Assembly (NCBI GenBank): GCA_038521825.1
Contig: JBCBKL010000014.1
Coordinates: 44,366 to 108,365 of the forward strand
DNA: 64,000 nt
Source: JBCBKL01 sp038521825
Lineage (GTDB): Bacteria > Pseudomonadota > Alphaproteobacteria > Rhodobacterales > Rhodobacteraceae
Reading direction: 5' to 3'
The notes beneath the pieces were generated by a model, which saw nothing but the letters and a program-made list of their open reading frames with translations, had not been told where the DNA came from and searched no databases. The translations under genes and the position numbers were made by a program. This document shows, piece after piece, positions 26,278 through 34,488 of this stretch. The first letter of the stretch is position 1. Every line of letters starts with the position of its first letter.

Positions 26278-26973
26278 TTAGCTGATCTTTATGGGAACAA
26301 GGACCTCGGGTTCGATCACATCAACGCCCGGCAAGCCCGCCTTGAGGTCGTCGGCCGACTGTTCCAACAACGGGAAGGTCTTGTAATGACAGGGAATAAC
26401 AGTCTTGAAATCAAAATAGCGTTTGGCCGCGTAAGCCGCACCTTTCATGTCCATCGTGAAGTAGCCACCCGCGCTCAGGATCCCGATATCGGGTTTGTAG
26501 TAATCGCCCATCCAGTCCATGTCGGCCATGATGTCCGTGTCGCCAGAGACATAGAGGCAATGGCCCTCGCCTCGGATCACAAAGCCGCATTCCTGGCCCA
26601 TGTAGGCGGCGCGGCCATCCACAACGATTGATGATGAATGCGACGCGGGAACAAGGCTGACAGCGACGTCGCCGAACTGGACCGTCCCGCCCTTGTTCAT
26701 GGCGTTGCCCTCAATGGCGCCCTGGCTAACGAGATAAGCGCTGAGTTCGTAGATGCCGGATACAGGTACGCCGATTTCTTTCGAGAGCTCTGCGACGTCC
26801 TGCGTGTGGTCGAAATGCCCATGGGTCACCAGGATCTGGGTCGCGCCGGTCACGGCCTCGTCCTTCTTGTCCTCGGGCAGCATCGGGTTGCCGTTGAGCC
26901 ACGGATCGATGAGCAAGACCTGGTCTTCGATTTCGATGCGGAACGATCCGTGGCCCAGCCAGATGATATTCAT
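26278..26973 (-). CDS. Metal-dependent hydrolase, UPF0173 family (metallo-beta-lactamase fold)
   Basis: A 231-residue MBL-fold enzyme of unknown substrate. The N-terminus MNIIWLGHGSFRIE and zinc motif HGHFDH (His51, His53, Asp55, His56) match UPF0173, with later VSGDTDIM and VIPCHYKTFP giving the remaining metal ligands. Cytoplasmic. It is divergent from the ceramidase-like gene across 84 bp that contain a copy of the intergenic repeat. Confidence 0.92.
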   Translation of the reverse strand: MNIIWLGHGSFRIEIEDQVLLIDPWLNGNPMLPEDKKDEAVTGATQILVTHGHFDHTQDVAELSKEIGVPVSGIYELSAYLVSQGAIEGNAMNKGGTVQFGDVAVSLVPASHSSSIVVDGRAAYMGQECGFVIRGEGHCLYVSGDTDIMADMDWMGDYYKPDIGILSAGGYFTMDMKGAAYAAKRYFDFKTVIPCHYKTFPLLEQSADDLKAGLPGVDVIEPEVLVPIKIS

Positions 26974-27026
26974 GTCAGACTCCCTATCTCCTGATCAGAC
27001 CGTAGCATCTGTTGACGGTTTGGCGA

Positions 27027-27058
27027 GCCTCCGGCGGGCGTATTTTGGACGAGAAGAA
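27027..27058 (+). repeat. Intergenic repeat element, copy A
   Basis: Contains CGTATT (27039-27044), four bases, then ACGAGAAGAA (27049-27058), preceded by a C/G-rich run. Two more copies are at 57261-57317 and 63903-63960. Here the last base is the A of the next gene's ATG, so the purine-rich end can act as its ribosome site. Confidence 0.7.
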
Positions 27059-27738
27059 TGGAACGATTACTGACCCGCATTGACGGATATTGCGAGCGGA
27101 TGGATCCGGGTTATTGGGCTGAGCCGGTCAACGCGCTGACCAATCTGGCCTTTATCGTGGCCGCATTGGTGATGTGGCGCAGGTCGGAGGGCGTGCCCAT
27201 GGCGCGCGCGCTCGGCGCCATCCTCTTTGCGATCGGGGTCGGCAGTTACCTCTTTCATACCCATGCGCAGGTCTGGGCCGCGTTGGCGGATGTGATTCCC
27301 ATCGGGCTGTTCATCCTGGTCTATATCTTTGCCATCAATCGCGATGTGTGGGGCCTGTCGCTCTGGCCCGCGGTCGGGGTCACCGCGCTTTTTATTCCTT
27401 ACGCCGCTGCAACGGTGCCCTTATGGGCGCAGGTTCCGGTCTTGGGCGTATCGGCGGGGTATATGCCAGTGCCGACGTTGATCGCAATCTATGCATTCCT
27501 GCTTCGGCATCGCGCGCAGGATCTCGCACGTGGCTTCGTGATCGGGGCCGTAATCCTGATCGTGTCTCTGCTGGCCCGGAGTGTTGACGAAACGCTGTGC
27601 CCGCGAGTCCCGTTGGGCACGCATTTCATCTGGCACATACTGAACGGGGTGATGCTGGGCTGGATGATCGAAGTGTATCGCCGTTACGTGTCGTCCGAGA
27701 CCTCGTGGACCTCGATGACGTTGCCGTCGGGGTCGTAA
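27058..27738 (+). CDS. Ceramidase-like (CREST superfamily) membrane protein
   Basis: A 226-residue seven-helix membrane protein. The N-terminal CERMDPGYWAEPVNALTN, the GSYLFHTHAQVWAALAD segment and the C-terminal GTHFIWHILNGVMLGW correspond in order to the zinc-binding regions of alkaline ceramidases and related CREST hydrolases: His in the second block and two His in the last. Amide hydrolysis of a lipid is therefore likely; whether the substrate is a ceramide or another membrane lipid is unknown. Its last 55 bp overlap the convergent VOC gene. The purine-rich repeat end serves as ribosome site. Confidence 0.82.
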   Translation: MERLLTRIDGYCERMDPGYWAEPVNALTNLAFIVAALVMWRRSEGVPMARALGAILFAIGVGSYLFHTHAQVWAALADVIPIGLFILVYIFAINRDVWGLSLWPAVGVTALFIPYAAATVPLWAQVPVLGVSAGYMPVPTLIAIYAFLLRHRAQDLARGFVIGAVILIVSLLARSVDETLCPRVPLGTHFIWHILNGVMLGWMIEVYRRYVSSETSWTSMTLPSGS

Positions 27739-28097
27739 AAGAATATCTGGTTCCAGCCAGCCACGGCCTGATTGCCCCAGTCAGCATAAGGGACATCATG
27801 GGCCTCTAGATGCGCCTTGAAGGCTGCAAGGTCATCGGTGCGATAGGCGATATGGCCACGGCTGACCGGGTTGACCATTTGCCCCGCGCGAAATCCGGCC
27901 AGAACATCCTTTTGCGCCAGGTGCATCTGAACCGCCCCGTCGGTCACGAATGACACGTCACCGGCATAGCCCTGCTTTTTCTCGAGCGTCGGCAGTCCGT
28001 CGCTGGCGGTGTCGAGGCCAAGAACCGTGCAGTAGAATGCGTCCATTCGGTTCACATCGTCGGTCGCCAGATTGACGTGGTGCAATTTCAGTTTCAT
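27684..28097 (-). CDS. VOC-family (glyoxalase/dioxygenase fold) protein
   Basis: A 137-residue single VOC unit: MKLKLHHVNLATDDVNRMDAF at the start with a metal-ligand His, GHIAYRTDDLAAF in the middle, and FFYDPDGNVIEVHEV at the end with the second His/Glu set. Likely a divalent-metal enzyme or resistance/lyase protein; substrate unknown. The start at 28097 is chosen because the domain begins there; an upstream in-frame extension has no support. It overlaps the ceramidase-like gene tail-to-tail by 55 bp. Confidence 0.87.
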   Translation of the reverse strand: MKLKLHHVNLATDDVNRMDAFYCTVLGLDTASDGLPTLEKKQGYAGDVSFVTDGAVQMHLAQKDVLAGFRAGQMVNPVSRGHIAYRTDDLAAFKAHLEAHDVPYADWGNQAVAGWNQIFFYDPDGNVIEVHEVSDDT

Positions 28098-28199
28098 GCC
28101 CACAAACTGGCCCATAAGACAGACCCGGACAAGCGCCACGTCTTGAAGGCTGGCAAGAGGGAGGGTAAAGCCCGGTTTGACCCACAGACAGGATGCCAA

Positions 28200-28487
28200 A
28201 TGTCGATTGACCACAGCACCGCAGCCCGCGTGGCCAAGCTCGCCCGGATCAAGGTTGAGGAGGAGGCGCTACCCGCGCTGGCCGATGAATTCAACACGAT
28301 CCTCGGCTTTATCGAACAGCTGAACGAGGTCGATATCGAAGGGGTCGAGCCAATGACATCGGTCACCCCGCAGCGTTTGAAACGGCGGGTGGATGAAGTC
28401 ACTGAAGGGGATCAGCAGGCCAAGATCCTGTCGAACGCCCCCGATGCACGCGAAGGGTTCTTTGCCGTACCAAAGGTGGTGGAATGA
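28200..28487 (+). CDS. gatC: Aspartyl/glutamyl-tRNA amidotransferase subunit C
   Basis: Small 95-residue subunit of GatCAB, which turns mischarged Glu-tRNA-Gln (and Asp-tRNA-Asn) into the correct amide forms. Sequence features: VAKLARIKVEEEAL and FIEQLNEVDIEGVEPMTSV, the GatC signature. The ATG at 28200 fits the family start. It overlaps gatA by 4 bp, giving tight coupling; gatB is not in the window. Confidence 0.95.
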   Translation: MSIDHSTAARVAKLARIKVEEEALPALADEFNTILGFIEQLNEVDIEGVEPMTSVTPQRLKRRVDEVTEGDQQAKILSNAPDAREGFFAVPKVVE

Positions 28488-29962
28488 GCGAGCTGAATAA
28501 ACTGGGTCTGGCCGAGGCGCGGGATGCGCTGCGGGCGGGGGATACGACGTCGGTTGCCCTGACCGAGGCTTGCCTGACGGCGGTCGAGGGCGCGGGGACG
28601 CTGAACGCCTTCGTGCATCATACGCCCGAGATTGCCATGGGCCAGGCCAAGGCGGCTGATGCGCGGATGGGGGCCGATGCACCGGCCATGTGTGGCCTGC
28701 CCATCGGGATCAAGGATCTGTTCTGCACCAAGGGTGTGCCCAGCCAGGCGGGTAGCCGCATTCTCGAAGGGTTCAGGCCCGAATATGAAAGCACCATCAC
28801 CACCCGTTTGTTCGATACGGGCGCGGTCATGCTGGGTAAGCTCAACATGGACGAGTTTGCCATGGGCAGCAGCAACGAGACCTCGTGTTACGGTAATGCG
28901 GTCAACCCCTGGCGGCGGGGCAATGACGACGCAGCTTTGACCCCCGGTGGATCGTCGGGCGGTTCGGCCAGCGCGGTGGCGGCGGACCTGTGCCTTGCCG
29001 CGACGGGTACGGATACCGGCGGCTCGATCCGCCAGCCGGCTGCCTTCGTCGGCATCACTGGCATCAAACCGACCTATGGGCGCTGCTCTCGCTGGGGCAT
29101 CGTCGCCTTCGCCTCGTCCCTCGATCAGGCTGGGCCGATGACCAAATCGGTCCGCGACGCCGCAATCATGCTCGAAGCGATGTGTGGTCACGACCCCAAG
29201 GATTCGACCAGCGCCGACTTGCCGGTGCCGAATTTCGAAGCGATGCTGACGGGCGACATCAAGGGCAAAAAGATCGGTATTCCAAAGGAATACCGGATGG
29301 ACGGCATGCCCGACGAGATCGAAACCCTCTGGGCCGATGGTCGCGCCATGCTGCAGGACGCCGGGGCCGAGATTGTCGATATCTCACTGCCACACACGAA
29401 ATATGCGCTGCCGGCCTATTACGTCGTTGCCCCCGCCGAGGCCTCGTCGAACCTCGCCCGCTATGACGGGGTCCGCTATGGCCACCGGGCCCGGCTTGAT
29501 CAGGGCGATGGCGTGACCGAGATGTACGAAAAGACCAGAGCCGAAGGGTTCGGAGACGAGGTCAAACGGCGCGTCATGATCGGGACCTATGTTTTGAGCG
29601 CAGGCTTTTACGACGCCTATTACAATCGCGCGCGGCGGGTGCGGACCCTGATCAAGAAAGACTTCGAAGATGTATTTGCGCAAGGCATCGATGCGATCCT
29701 GACCCCTGCAACGCCATCCGCAGCTTTTGGGCTGGGCGAAGATTGGGACCCGGTTCAGATGTACCTCAATGATGTCTTCACCGTAACCGTCAACATGGCG
29801 GGCCTGCCGGGCATCGCCGTTCCCGCAGGGCTCGACAAACAGGGCCTGCCGCTTGGTCTGCAGCTGATCGGCCGCCCGTGGGAGGAGGGCGATCTGCTCA
29901 ACATCGCCTACAGCCTTGAGGCATCGGCCGGTTTTGTGGCCAAGCCGACGAAATGGTGGTAA
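28484..29962 (+). CDS. gatA: Aspartyl/glutamyl-tRNA amidotransferase subunit A
   Basis: Catalytic amidase subunit of GatCAB (492 residues). The Ser-cisSer-Lys triad is visible: Lys77 in GLPIGIKDLF, Ser157 in GGSSGGSAS and nucleophile Ser181 in TDTGGSIRQPAAF. It liberates ammonia from glutamine for GatB. GatC is immediately upstream with overlapping ATGA. Length and motifs are normal. Confidence 0.97.
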   Translation: MSELNKLGLAEARDALRAGDTTSVALTEACLTAVEGAGTLNAFVHHTPEIAMGQAKAADARMGADAPAMCGLPIGIKDLFCTKGVPSQAGSRILEGFRPEYESTITTRLFDTGAVMLGKLNMDEFAMGSSNETSCYGNAVNPWRRGNDDAALTPGGSSGGSASAVAADLCLAATGTDTGGSIRQPAAFVGITGIKPTYGRCSRWGIVAFASSLDQAGPMTKSVRDAAIMLEAMCGHDPKDSTSADLPVPNFEAMLTGDIKGKKIGIPKEYRMDGMPDEIETLWADGRAMLQDAGAEIVDISLPHTKYALPAYYVVAPAEASSNLARYDGVRYGHRARLDQGDGVTEMYEKTRAEGFGDEVKRRVMIGTYVLSAGFYDAYYNRARRVRTLIKKDFEDVFAQGIDAILTPATPSAAFGLGEDWDPVQMYLNDVFTVTVNMAGLPGIAVPAGLDKQGLPLGLQLIGRPWEEGDLLNIAYSLEASAGFVAKPTKWW

Positions 29963-29997
29963 ATCCCGACGAACGATAAAACGGGGCAAGGCAGAAC

Positions 29998-30855
29998 ATG
30001 ATGCGGATGCGGGGTTTTCTCTGGATCGGGATGCTGGCGGGGCTCAGTGCTTGTGCACCAACCGTGCCCGACAGCGGTTACCGCGTTGATCCAGGGCGCG
30101 GCGTGGGTTTTGACAATTCGATTGAGGCGCAGAGACGGCGCGAGGCCGCGCTAGCCAGCAGTGAGGCGGTTCCAGTCGAACCGCTGGTGAGCGAAACCTT
30201 CCTGCCGCCCGAAGGTGGGCCCCAAGCCTCGGAAACACCGGCGATCCCGACCGCCCGGGCGCAGGCAGCCGCACCATCGCCGGTCACAGCTCAGCCGCTG
30301 ACCCGAACAGCGCAGACACAAACAACGCAAAGCCAATCCTCGCAAAGCGCGGAACTCGCGCAGATCCAGCAGCAGGCCGATGCCACTGCGGCGAGTGCCA
30401 ATTCGGGGCGGGCGGTGGTCAATGCCAGCCCATCCAATGCGCCGCCGGTGCTGCTGAACAATCCCGGTATCTCGGATGAACAGGATTTCGACGCGGTGTC
30501 TTCCAGGCAATCCATTGAAAGCGACGCGGCCCGGATCGCCGCGAACCGCGAGCAGTATCAGGTGGTCGCGCCGACGGCGTTGCCCAGCCGCAGCGGATCA
30601 GGCGAGCCTAATATCGTGGCCTATGCGCTCGAAACCCGGCACGCACCTGGCACGCGTCTTTATCGGCGCAGCGTTCTCAGCGGCCAAAGCCGGTATCAGC
30701 GGGCCTGCGGTGAATATGCGTCGGCCGATCAGGCGCAGCTTGCCTTTCTTCAACGCGGCGGACCTGACCGCGACCGGTTGGGAGTCGACCCCGATGGCGA
30801 CGGATTTGCCTGCGACTGGGATCCCCGGCCATTCCGCAGAGCTTCGGGCGGCTGA
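29998..30855 (+). CDS. Lipoprotein with C-terminal excalibur-like calcium-binding motif
   Basis: A 285-residue predicted lipoprotein: lipobox LSAC with Cys19 after a short hydrophobic leader. The middle is low-complexity Gln/Ser/Ala/Thr/Pro and probably disordered. The C-terminus (RACGEYASADQAQLAFLQ then GVDPDGDGFACDWDP) is an excalibur-type motif in which DPDGDG plus two cysteines would bind calcium. Thirty-five bases after gatA and directly abutting the amidase gene, so possibly a cell-envelope unit with it. Outer-membrane placement is inferred. Confidence 0.8.
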   Translation: MMRMRGFLWIGMLAGLSACAPTVPDSGYRVDPGRGVGFDNSIEAQRRREAALASSEAVPVEPLVSETFLPPEGGPQASETPAIPTARAQAAAPSPVTAQPLTRTAQTQTTQSQSSQSAELAQIQQQADATAASANSGRAVVNASPSNAPPVLLNNPGISDEQDFDAVSSRQSIESDAARIAANREQYQVVAPTALPSRSGSGEPNIVAYALETRHAPGTRLYRRSVLSGQSRYQRACGEYASADQAQLAFLQRGGPDRDRLGVDPDGDGFACDWDPRPFRRASGG

Positions 30856-31521
30856 TTGGAGATCATCCAGCACCTGTCCCCCAATTTCGGACCGCGGCGG
30901 GGCGGGCTCAAGCCGTCCTTGATCGTGCTGCACTACACCGGCATGACCAGTTGCACGGCTGCGCTTGATCGCCTCTGCGATCCGCAGGCCGAGGTGTCGG
31001 CCCATTACCTGATCGACCGCGACGGAACGGTTCTGCAGCTGGTCGCCGAGGATCAGCGGTCATGGCACGCAGGGGCGGGTGAATGGCACGGTCAGACCGA
31101 CATCAATTCGCGCTCTGTCGGGATCGAGCTCGACAACAACGGGACCGGACCCTTTGCCGAGGCGCAGATGCAGGCGCTCGAAACGCTTCTGCCACAGATC
31201 ATGGAACGCTGGTCGATCCCGCCTCATGGTGTCATTGGACATTCCGACATGGCGCCGGGGCGGAAATTCGACCCGGGTCCGTGGTTCGACTGGGTACGGC
31301 TCGAGGCCGCCGGTCTGGCCGGGCGGCGTGGCTATGATTTTGGTCCATCGGATCCATCACTTGCGACTTTCGCGCCACTGGCCCGCGACGCGGGCTATAC
31401 GGTAGATGTCGATGATGAAACCCTGCTGGCCGCCGTCAGGCTGCGCTACCGTTCCTTTGCAACGGGGCCAATCGCGCCCGAAGACTACTCGCCAATCGGG
31501 CACGCGGGGCTCTGGACCTGA
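30856..31521 (+). CDS. N-acetylmuramoyl-L-alanine amidase (AmpD/amidase_2 family)
   Basis: Zinc amidase of 221 residues that cleaves the lactyl-peptide bond of muropeptides. Ligands and catalytic residues are visible: His26 in VLHYTGM, Glu91 in VGIELDNNG, His129 in GHSDMAPGRKFDP and Asp139. No signal peptide, so cytoplasmic AmpD-like recycling of anhydro-muropeptides is favoured. The start is TTG at 30856, directly after the TGA of the lipoprotein gene; no ATG or GTG fits better. Confidence 0.9.
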   Translation: MEIIQHLSPNFGPRRGGLKPSLIVLHYTGMTSCTAALDRLCDPQAEVSAHYLIDRDGTVLQLVAEDQRSWHAGAGEWHGQTDINSRSVGIELDNNGTGPFAEAQMQALETLLPQIMERWSIPPHGVIGHSDMAPGRKFDPGPWFDWVRLEAAGLAGRRGYDFGPSDPSLATFAPLARDAGYTVDVDDETLLAAVRLRYRSFATGPIAPEDYSPIGHAGLWT

Positions 31522-31602
31522 CCCGGTCCCATCATTGTTCCCAAAATGCTCAAATGGATCACCTGCATTGACGCGCACCGGCCAGAACACTTATGTGACG
31601 CC

Positions 31603-31976
31603 TTGCGCGGATGGCCGGGTGACCGCGGCAGCAATGTCGAGGAAAGTCCGGACTCCCAGAAGCAACGGTGCCGGGTAACGCCCGGGCGGGGCAACCCGAC
31701 GGAAAGCGCCACAGAAATCAAACCGCTGCATCCCATGCAGTAAGGGTGAAACGGTGAGGTAAGAGCTCACCGCGGGACGGGCAACCGAACCGGCACGGCA
31801 AGCCCCACCGGGAGCAATGCCAAATAGGGATCGCGCGCCGCTTGCGGCGGGGCTGCTTCTGCCCCAGCAGATCCGGGTTGGCAGCTAGAGGCGCGCAGGC
31901 AACTGCGGGTCAAGAGGAATGGTCATCCATGGGGGCAACCCCGGGACAGAATCCGGCTTACAGGCCGTCCGCGCAA
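31603..31976 (+). ncRNA. rnpB: RNase P RNA, class A
   Basis: The catalytic RNA that trims tRNA 5' ends. The ends pair as P1 (TTGCGCGGATGGCC at 31603 with GGCCGTCCGCGCAA ending at 31976). The conserved core GAGGAAAGTCCGGACTCC lies near the 5' end, GGTAAGAGCTCACCG and ACAGAATCCGGCTTACAGGC further on, the latter just before the 3' strand of P1. The size of about 374 nt is typical. Confidence 0.97.
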
Positions 31977-31984
31977 TTTTTTTT
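31971..31984 (+). terminator. rnpB 3' terminator
   Basis: The P1 3' strand is followed at 31977-31984 by eight T residues, so the terminal helix plus T-run probably ends transcription. The next 178 bases before the protease gene hold no other feature beyond its presumed promoter. Confidence 0.65.
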
Positions 31985-32162
31985 GGCATCGCCCCGCTGG
32001 TCGCTTTGACAGCGGAAATAGATGCTATTCAGACGGATTGGGATGCCGGTTGGGGTGAGGGATTCCGTACTTGAGCGACGGCAAATTCAACGTCACACTT
32101 TCGACCATTGAAAGAATCCATTTTCCGCACTCTCGTGCACAATTTAGTTATCGGAGGGTATT

Positions 32163-33680
32163 ATGCCTCTTTGTCTCTCGTCCGGCCGACGGGCCGGTAC
32201 CGGTATTATTGCCGCTTCATTCTTGCTGGCCGCACCGGCCCTGGCACTTGAACCAACGCCAGAACAGCCGACCGATACGCCGCCCCCTGTGGCGGACGGG
32301 CCGGTTCAGGCACCCACGCGGATCATCGTCAAATTCGTCGAGAACGCCGAAGGGCGGGTACAGAACCTGACATCAGCGATCCAGTCGGCCGAAACACTGT
32401 CCGAGCAGATTGGGGTGTCGCTGACGCATGTCCGCACACTCTCGGACGGCGCGCAGCTTGTTGAACTGGCTGAAGTCGAAGGGCTGACGGCGGGTATTGT
32501 CGCGCAGACACTCGAACAGGCCGTCGCCGATCTGAATGCGGATCCCGACGTTGCCTATGCCGAACCCGATGCCATCATGACGATCGAGCAGGCGGTGAAC
32601 GACCCGCTTTTTGGTCAGCAATGGCATTATGAAAACACGGCTACCGGGATCAGCCTGCCGCAGGGCTGGAACAACGCCGACGGATCCGGCGCAGTCGTCG
32701 CGGTTCTCGATACGGGCCATCGGCCGCATCCCGACCTCGCTGCGAACCTGCTGCCCGGCTATGACTTCATCACCAACGTGACGGTGGCAAATGACGGCAA
32801 CGGGCGGGACTCGAACCCCGAGGATCCGGGCGATTGGGTGACGAATGCCGAAACCTGGTGTCCCAACCGGCCCCGCAATTCAAGCTGGCACGGAACGCAC
32901 GTCGCCGGCACAATTGCGGCGGTCACCAACAATGCGACCGGCGTGGCTGGCGTGGCGCGCGGCGCGCGCATCGTTCCGGTTCGCGTGCTGGGCAAATGTG
33001 GCGGCAGCCTGTCGGACATCGTGGATGCGATCCGCTGGTCCGCTGGCCTTTCTGTGCCCGGCACGCCAGCCAATGCTCATCCCGCTGATGTCATCAACAT
33101 GAGCCTCGGCGGCGGTGGCGCTTGCGGCCCATCGTACCAGGATGCCATTGACGATGCCGTTGCGGCAGGCGTCACGGTCGTGGTTGCGGCCGGGAACTCG
33201 AACGCGGATGCGTCGAACTACCGTCCAGCGAGTTGCCTGGGTGTAATCACTGTCGCGGCGACCAAGGACGATGGCGGACGGGCTTACTATTCGAACTTCG
33301 GCTCGGCCGTCGAAATCGCAGCGCCCGGTGGGGAAACCTTCCAACAGGCTAGCCGTGGGGTCCTTTCGACGCTCAACAGCGGGCTGCAGGGTCCTGCCAA
33401 TGACAACTACGTTTTTTATCAAGGCACCAGCATGGCCGCACCGCATGTCGCTGGCGTGGCTGCACTGCTTTATGACCTCGATCCGAACATCTCACCCGCG
33501 ACCGTGTCGACGGTGCTGCAGAATACGGCCAAGCCGTTTCCAACTGTCACGACGCGGCAGTGTTCGACCACGAATTGCGGTGCCGGTATTGTGGATGCCG
33601 GCGCAGCAACGGCGGCAATTACGCCGCCATCCTCTCAGTCGGCTTCGATCCCATGGATCAAGATCCTGCTGAAAAACTGA
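32163..33680 (+). CDS. Secreted subtilisin-like serine protease (S8 family)
   Basis: A 505-residue exported protease. Signal peptide with cleavage near ALA28; an inhibitor-I9-like propeptide (about 52-140, with PTRIIVKFVE and DPDVAYAEPDA); then the S8 domain with Asp183 in AVLDTGHRPHPDL, His243 in SWHGTHVAGT, the oxyanion Asn in VAAGNSN and Ser423 in GTSMAAPHVAG. Several cysteines (233, 279, 321, 358) could make disulfides. GGAGG precedes the ATG. Probably extracellular or periplasmic scavenging; followed after 40 bp by a small secreted protein on the same strand. Confidence 0.95.
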   Translation: MPLCLSSGRRAGTGIIAASFLLAAPALALEPTPEQPTDTPPPVADGPVQAPTRIIVKFVENAEGRVQNLTSAIQSAETLSEQIGVSLTHVRTLSDGAQLVELAEVEGLTAGIVAQTLEQAVADLNADPDVAYAEPDAIMTIEQAVNDPLFGQQWHYENTATGISLPQGWNNADGSGAVVAVLDTGHRPHPDLAANLLPGYDFITNVTVANDGNGRDSNPEDPGDWVTNAETWCPNRPRNSSWHGTHVAGTIAAVTNNATGVAGVARGARIVPVRVLGKCGGSLSDIVDAIRWSAGLSVPGTPANAHPADVINMSLGGGGACGPSYQDAIDDAVAAGVTVVVAAGNSNADASNYRPASCLGVITVAATKDDGGRAYYSNFGSAVEIAAPGGETFQQASRGVLSTLNSGLQGPANDNYVFYQGTSMAAPHVAGVAALLYDLDPNISPATVSTVLQNTAKPFPTVTTRQCSTTNCGAGIVDAGAATAAITPPSSQSASIPWIKILLKN

Positions 33681-33720
33681 AACCAAATATTTGATTACCA
33701 ATTCATTTACAGGAGTTCCT

Positions 33721-34101
33721 ATGTCCTATTTCGTGAAATCTTTCACTCTGGCTGCTATCGTTTCAGCCTTCGCTCTGCCCGGTATGGCGCAGGAAACCGA
33801 TGCGGGTCTCGCCCAGGCCCTACAGGGGGCCGATGGCTCTGACAGCTCAATCGCGGCGGTGACGGGCTGGAACGTCTGTTCCGTCGTGCGTACCGGTGCA
33901 GGCTGGGGTAATCACTATGTCGCGCTGACATGCCCCAACGGGCCCTTCGTCAACAAGTGGCACATCCTGAGCGCGGCACAGAAAGACCAGATGCTGGCAA
34001 CAGCTCTGGCGGCCGCGACCTCCGACAACGACGTTCAGGTTTACATTGGCGGTCCGGTGTCGGGTTATAACGAGATCCGCGCGATCTATCTGCAAAAGTA
34101 A
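33721..34101 (+). CDS. Small secreted protein downstream of the protease, unknown function
   Basis: A 126-residue product starting MSYFVKSFTLAAIVSAFALPGMAQ, a clear Sec signal with cleavage after MAQ or nearby. The mature part has two cysteines (NVCSVV and LTCPNG) that may pair, and a C-terminal beta-rich segment. No known domain was recognised. AGGAG is well placed before 33721. Forty bases from the protease stop and with a hairpin at 34128-34150 after it, so it is likely the second gene of the protease transcript. It could be a protease inhibitor, foldase or effector; this is not shown by sequence. Confidence 0.75.
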   Translation: MSYFVKSFTLAAIVSAFALPGMAQETDAGLAQALQGADGSDSSIAAVTGWNVCSVVRTGAGWGNHYVALTCPNGPFVNKWHILSAAQKDQMLATALAAATSDNDVQVYIGGPVSGYNEIRAIYLQK

Positions 34102-34127
34102 GTCATCGCGCTTTGAAACGACGAAGT

Positions 34128-34150
34128 GCCGCCCCGCCATTCGGGGCGGC
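34128..34150 (+). terminator. GC-rich hairpin after the protease/secreted-protein unit
   Basis: GCCGCCCCG pairs with CGGGGCGGC around a 5-base loop; followed by GCATTTGGG, so the T-run is weak. Probable end of the protease transcript. Confidence 0.55.
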
Positions 34151-34247
34151 GCATTTGGGTTAAAGCGGTTGACTCGGGCGGGTAGGGCGATAAAAGGCAG
34201 CTTCCAAAGAATTCCAGCGCCGGCTCGGCGCTCCGAGGAGACGCGAT

Positions 34248-34415
34248 ATGGCGAAGCCAACCACAATCAAAATCCGCCTGAACTCGACCGCAGGCACCGG
34301 CCACTTCTACGTGACCAAGAAGAACGCCCGCACCATGACCGAAAAGATGGTGGTGCGGAAATACGATCCGGTCGCGCGCAAGCACGTGGAATACAAGGAA
34401 GGCAAGATCAAGTAA
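34248..34415 (+). CDS. rpmG: 50S ribosomal protein L33
   Basis: A 55-residue basic ribosomal protein: MAKPTTIKIRLNSTAGTGH with later YVTKKNARTM and KYDPVARKHVEYKEGK, matching alphaproteobacterial L33 (the form without the zinc-binding cysteines). GAGGAG lies just upstream. It is a monocistronic gene with a strong terminator after it (34442-34469). Confidence 0.97.
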   Translation: MAKPTTIKIRLNSTAGTGHFYVTKKNARTMTEKMVVRKYDPVARKHVEYKEGKIK

Positions 34416-34441
34416 GATCAAACCTCACTGCGAATTTCCCG

Positions 34442-34469
34442 AACCGCGCCAATCCCGGCGCGGTTTTTT
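34442..34469 (+). terminator. Rho-independent terminator of rpmG
   Basis: AACCGCGCC pairs with GGCGCGGTT around AATCCC, followed by further T residues (six T in all from 34464). Confidence 0.92.
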
Positions 34470-34488
34470 GCATTTTGGGAACGGGATC

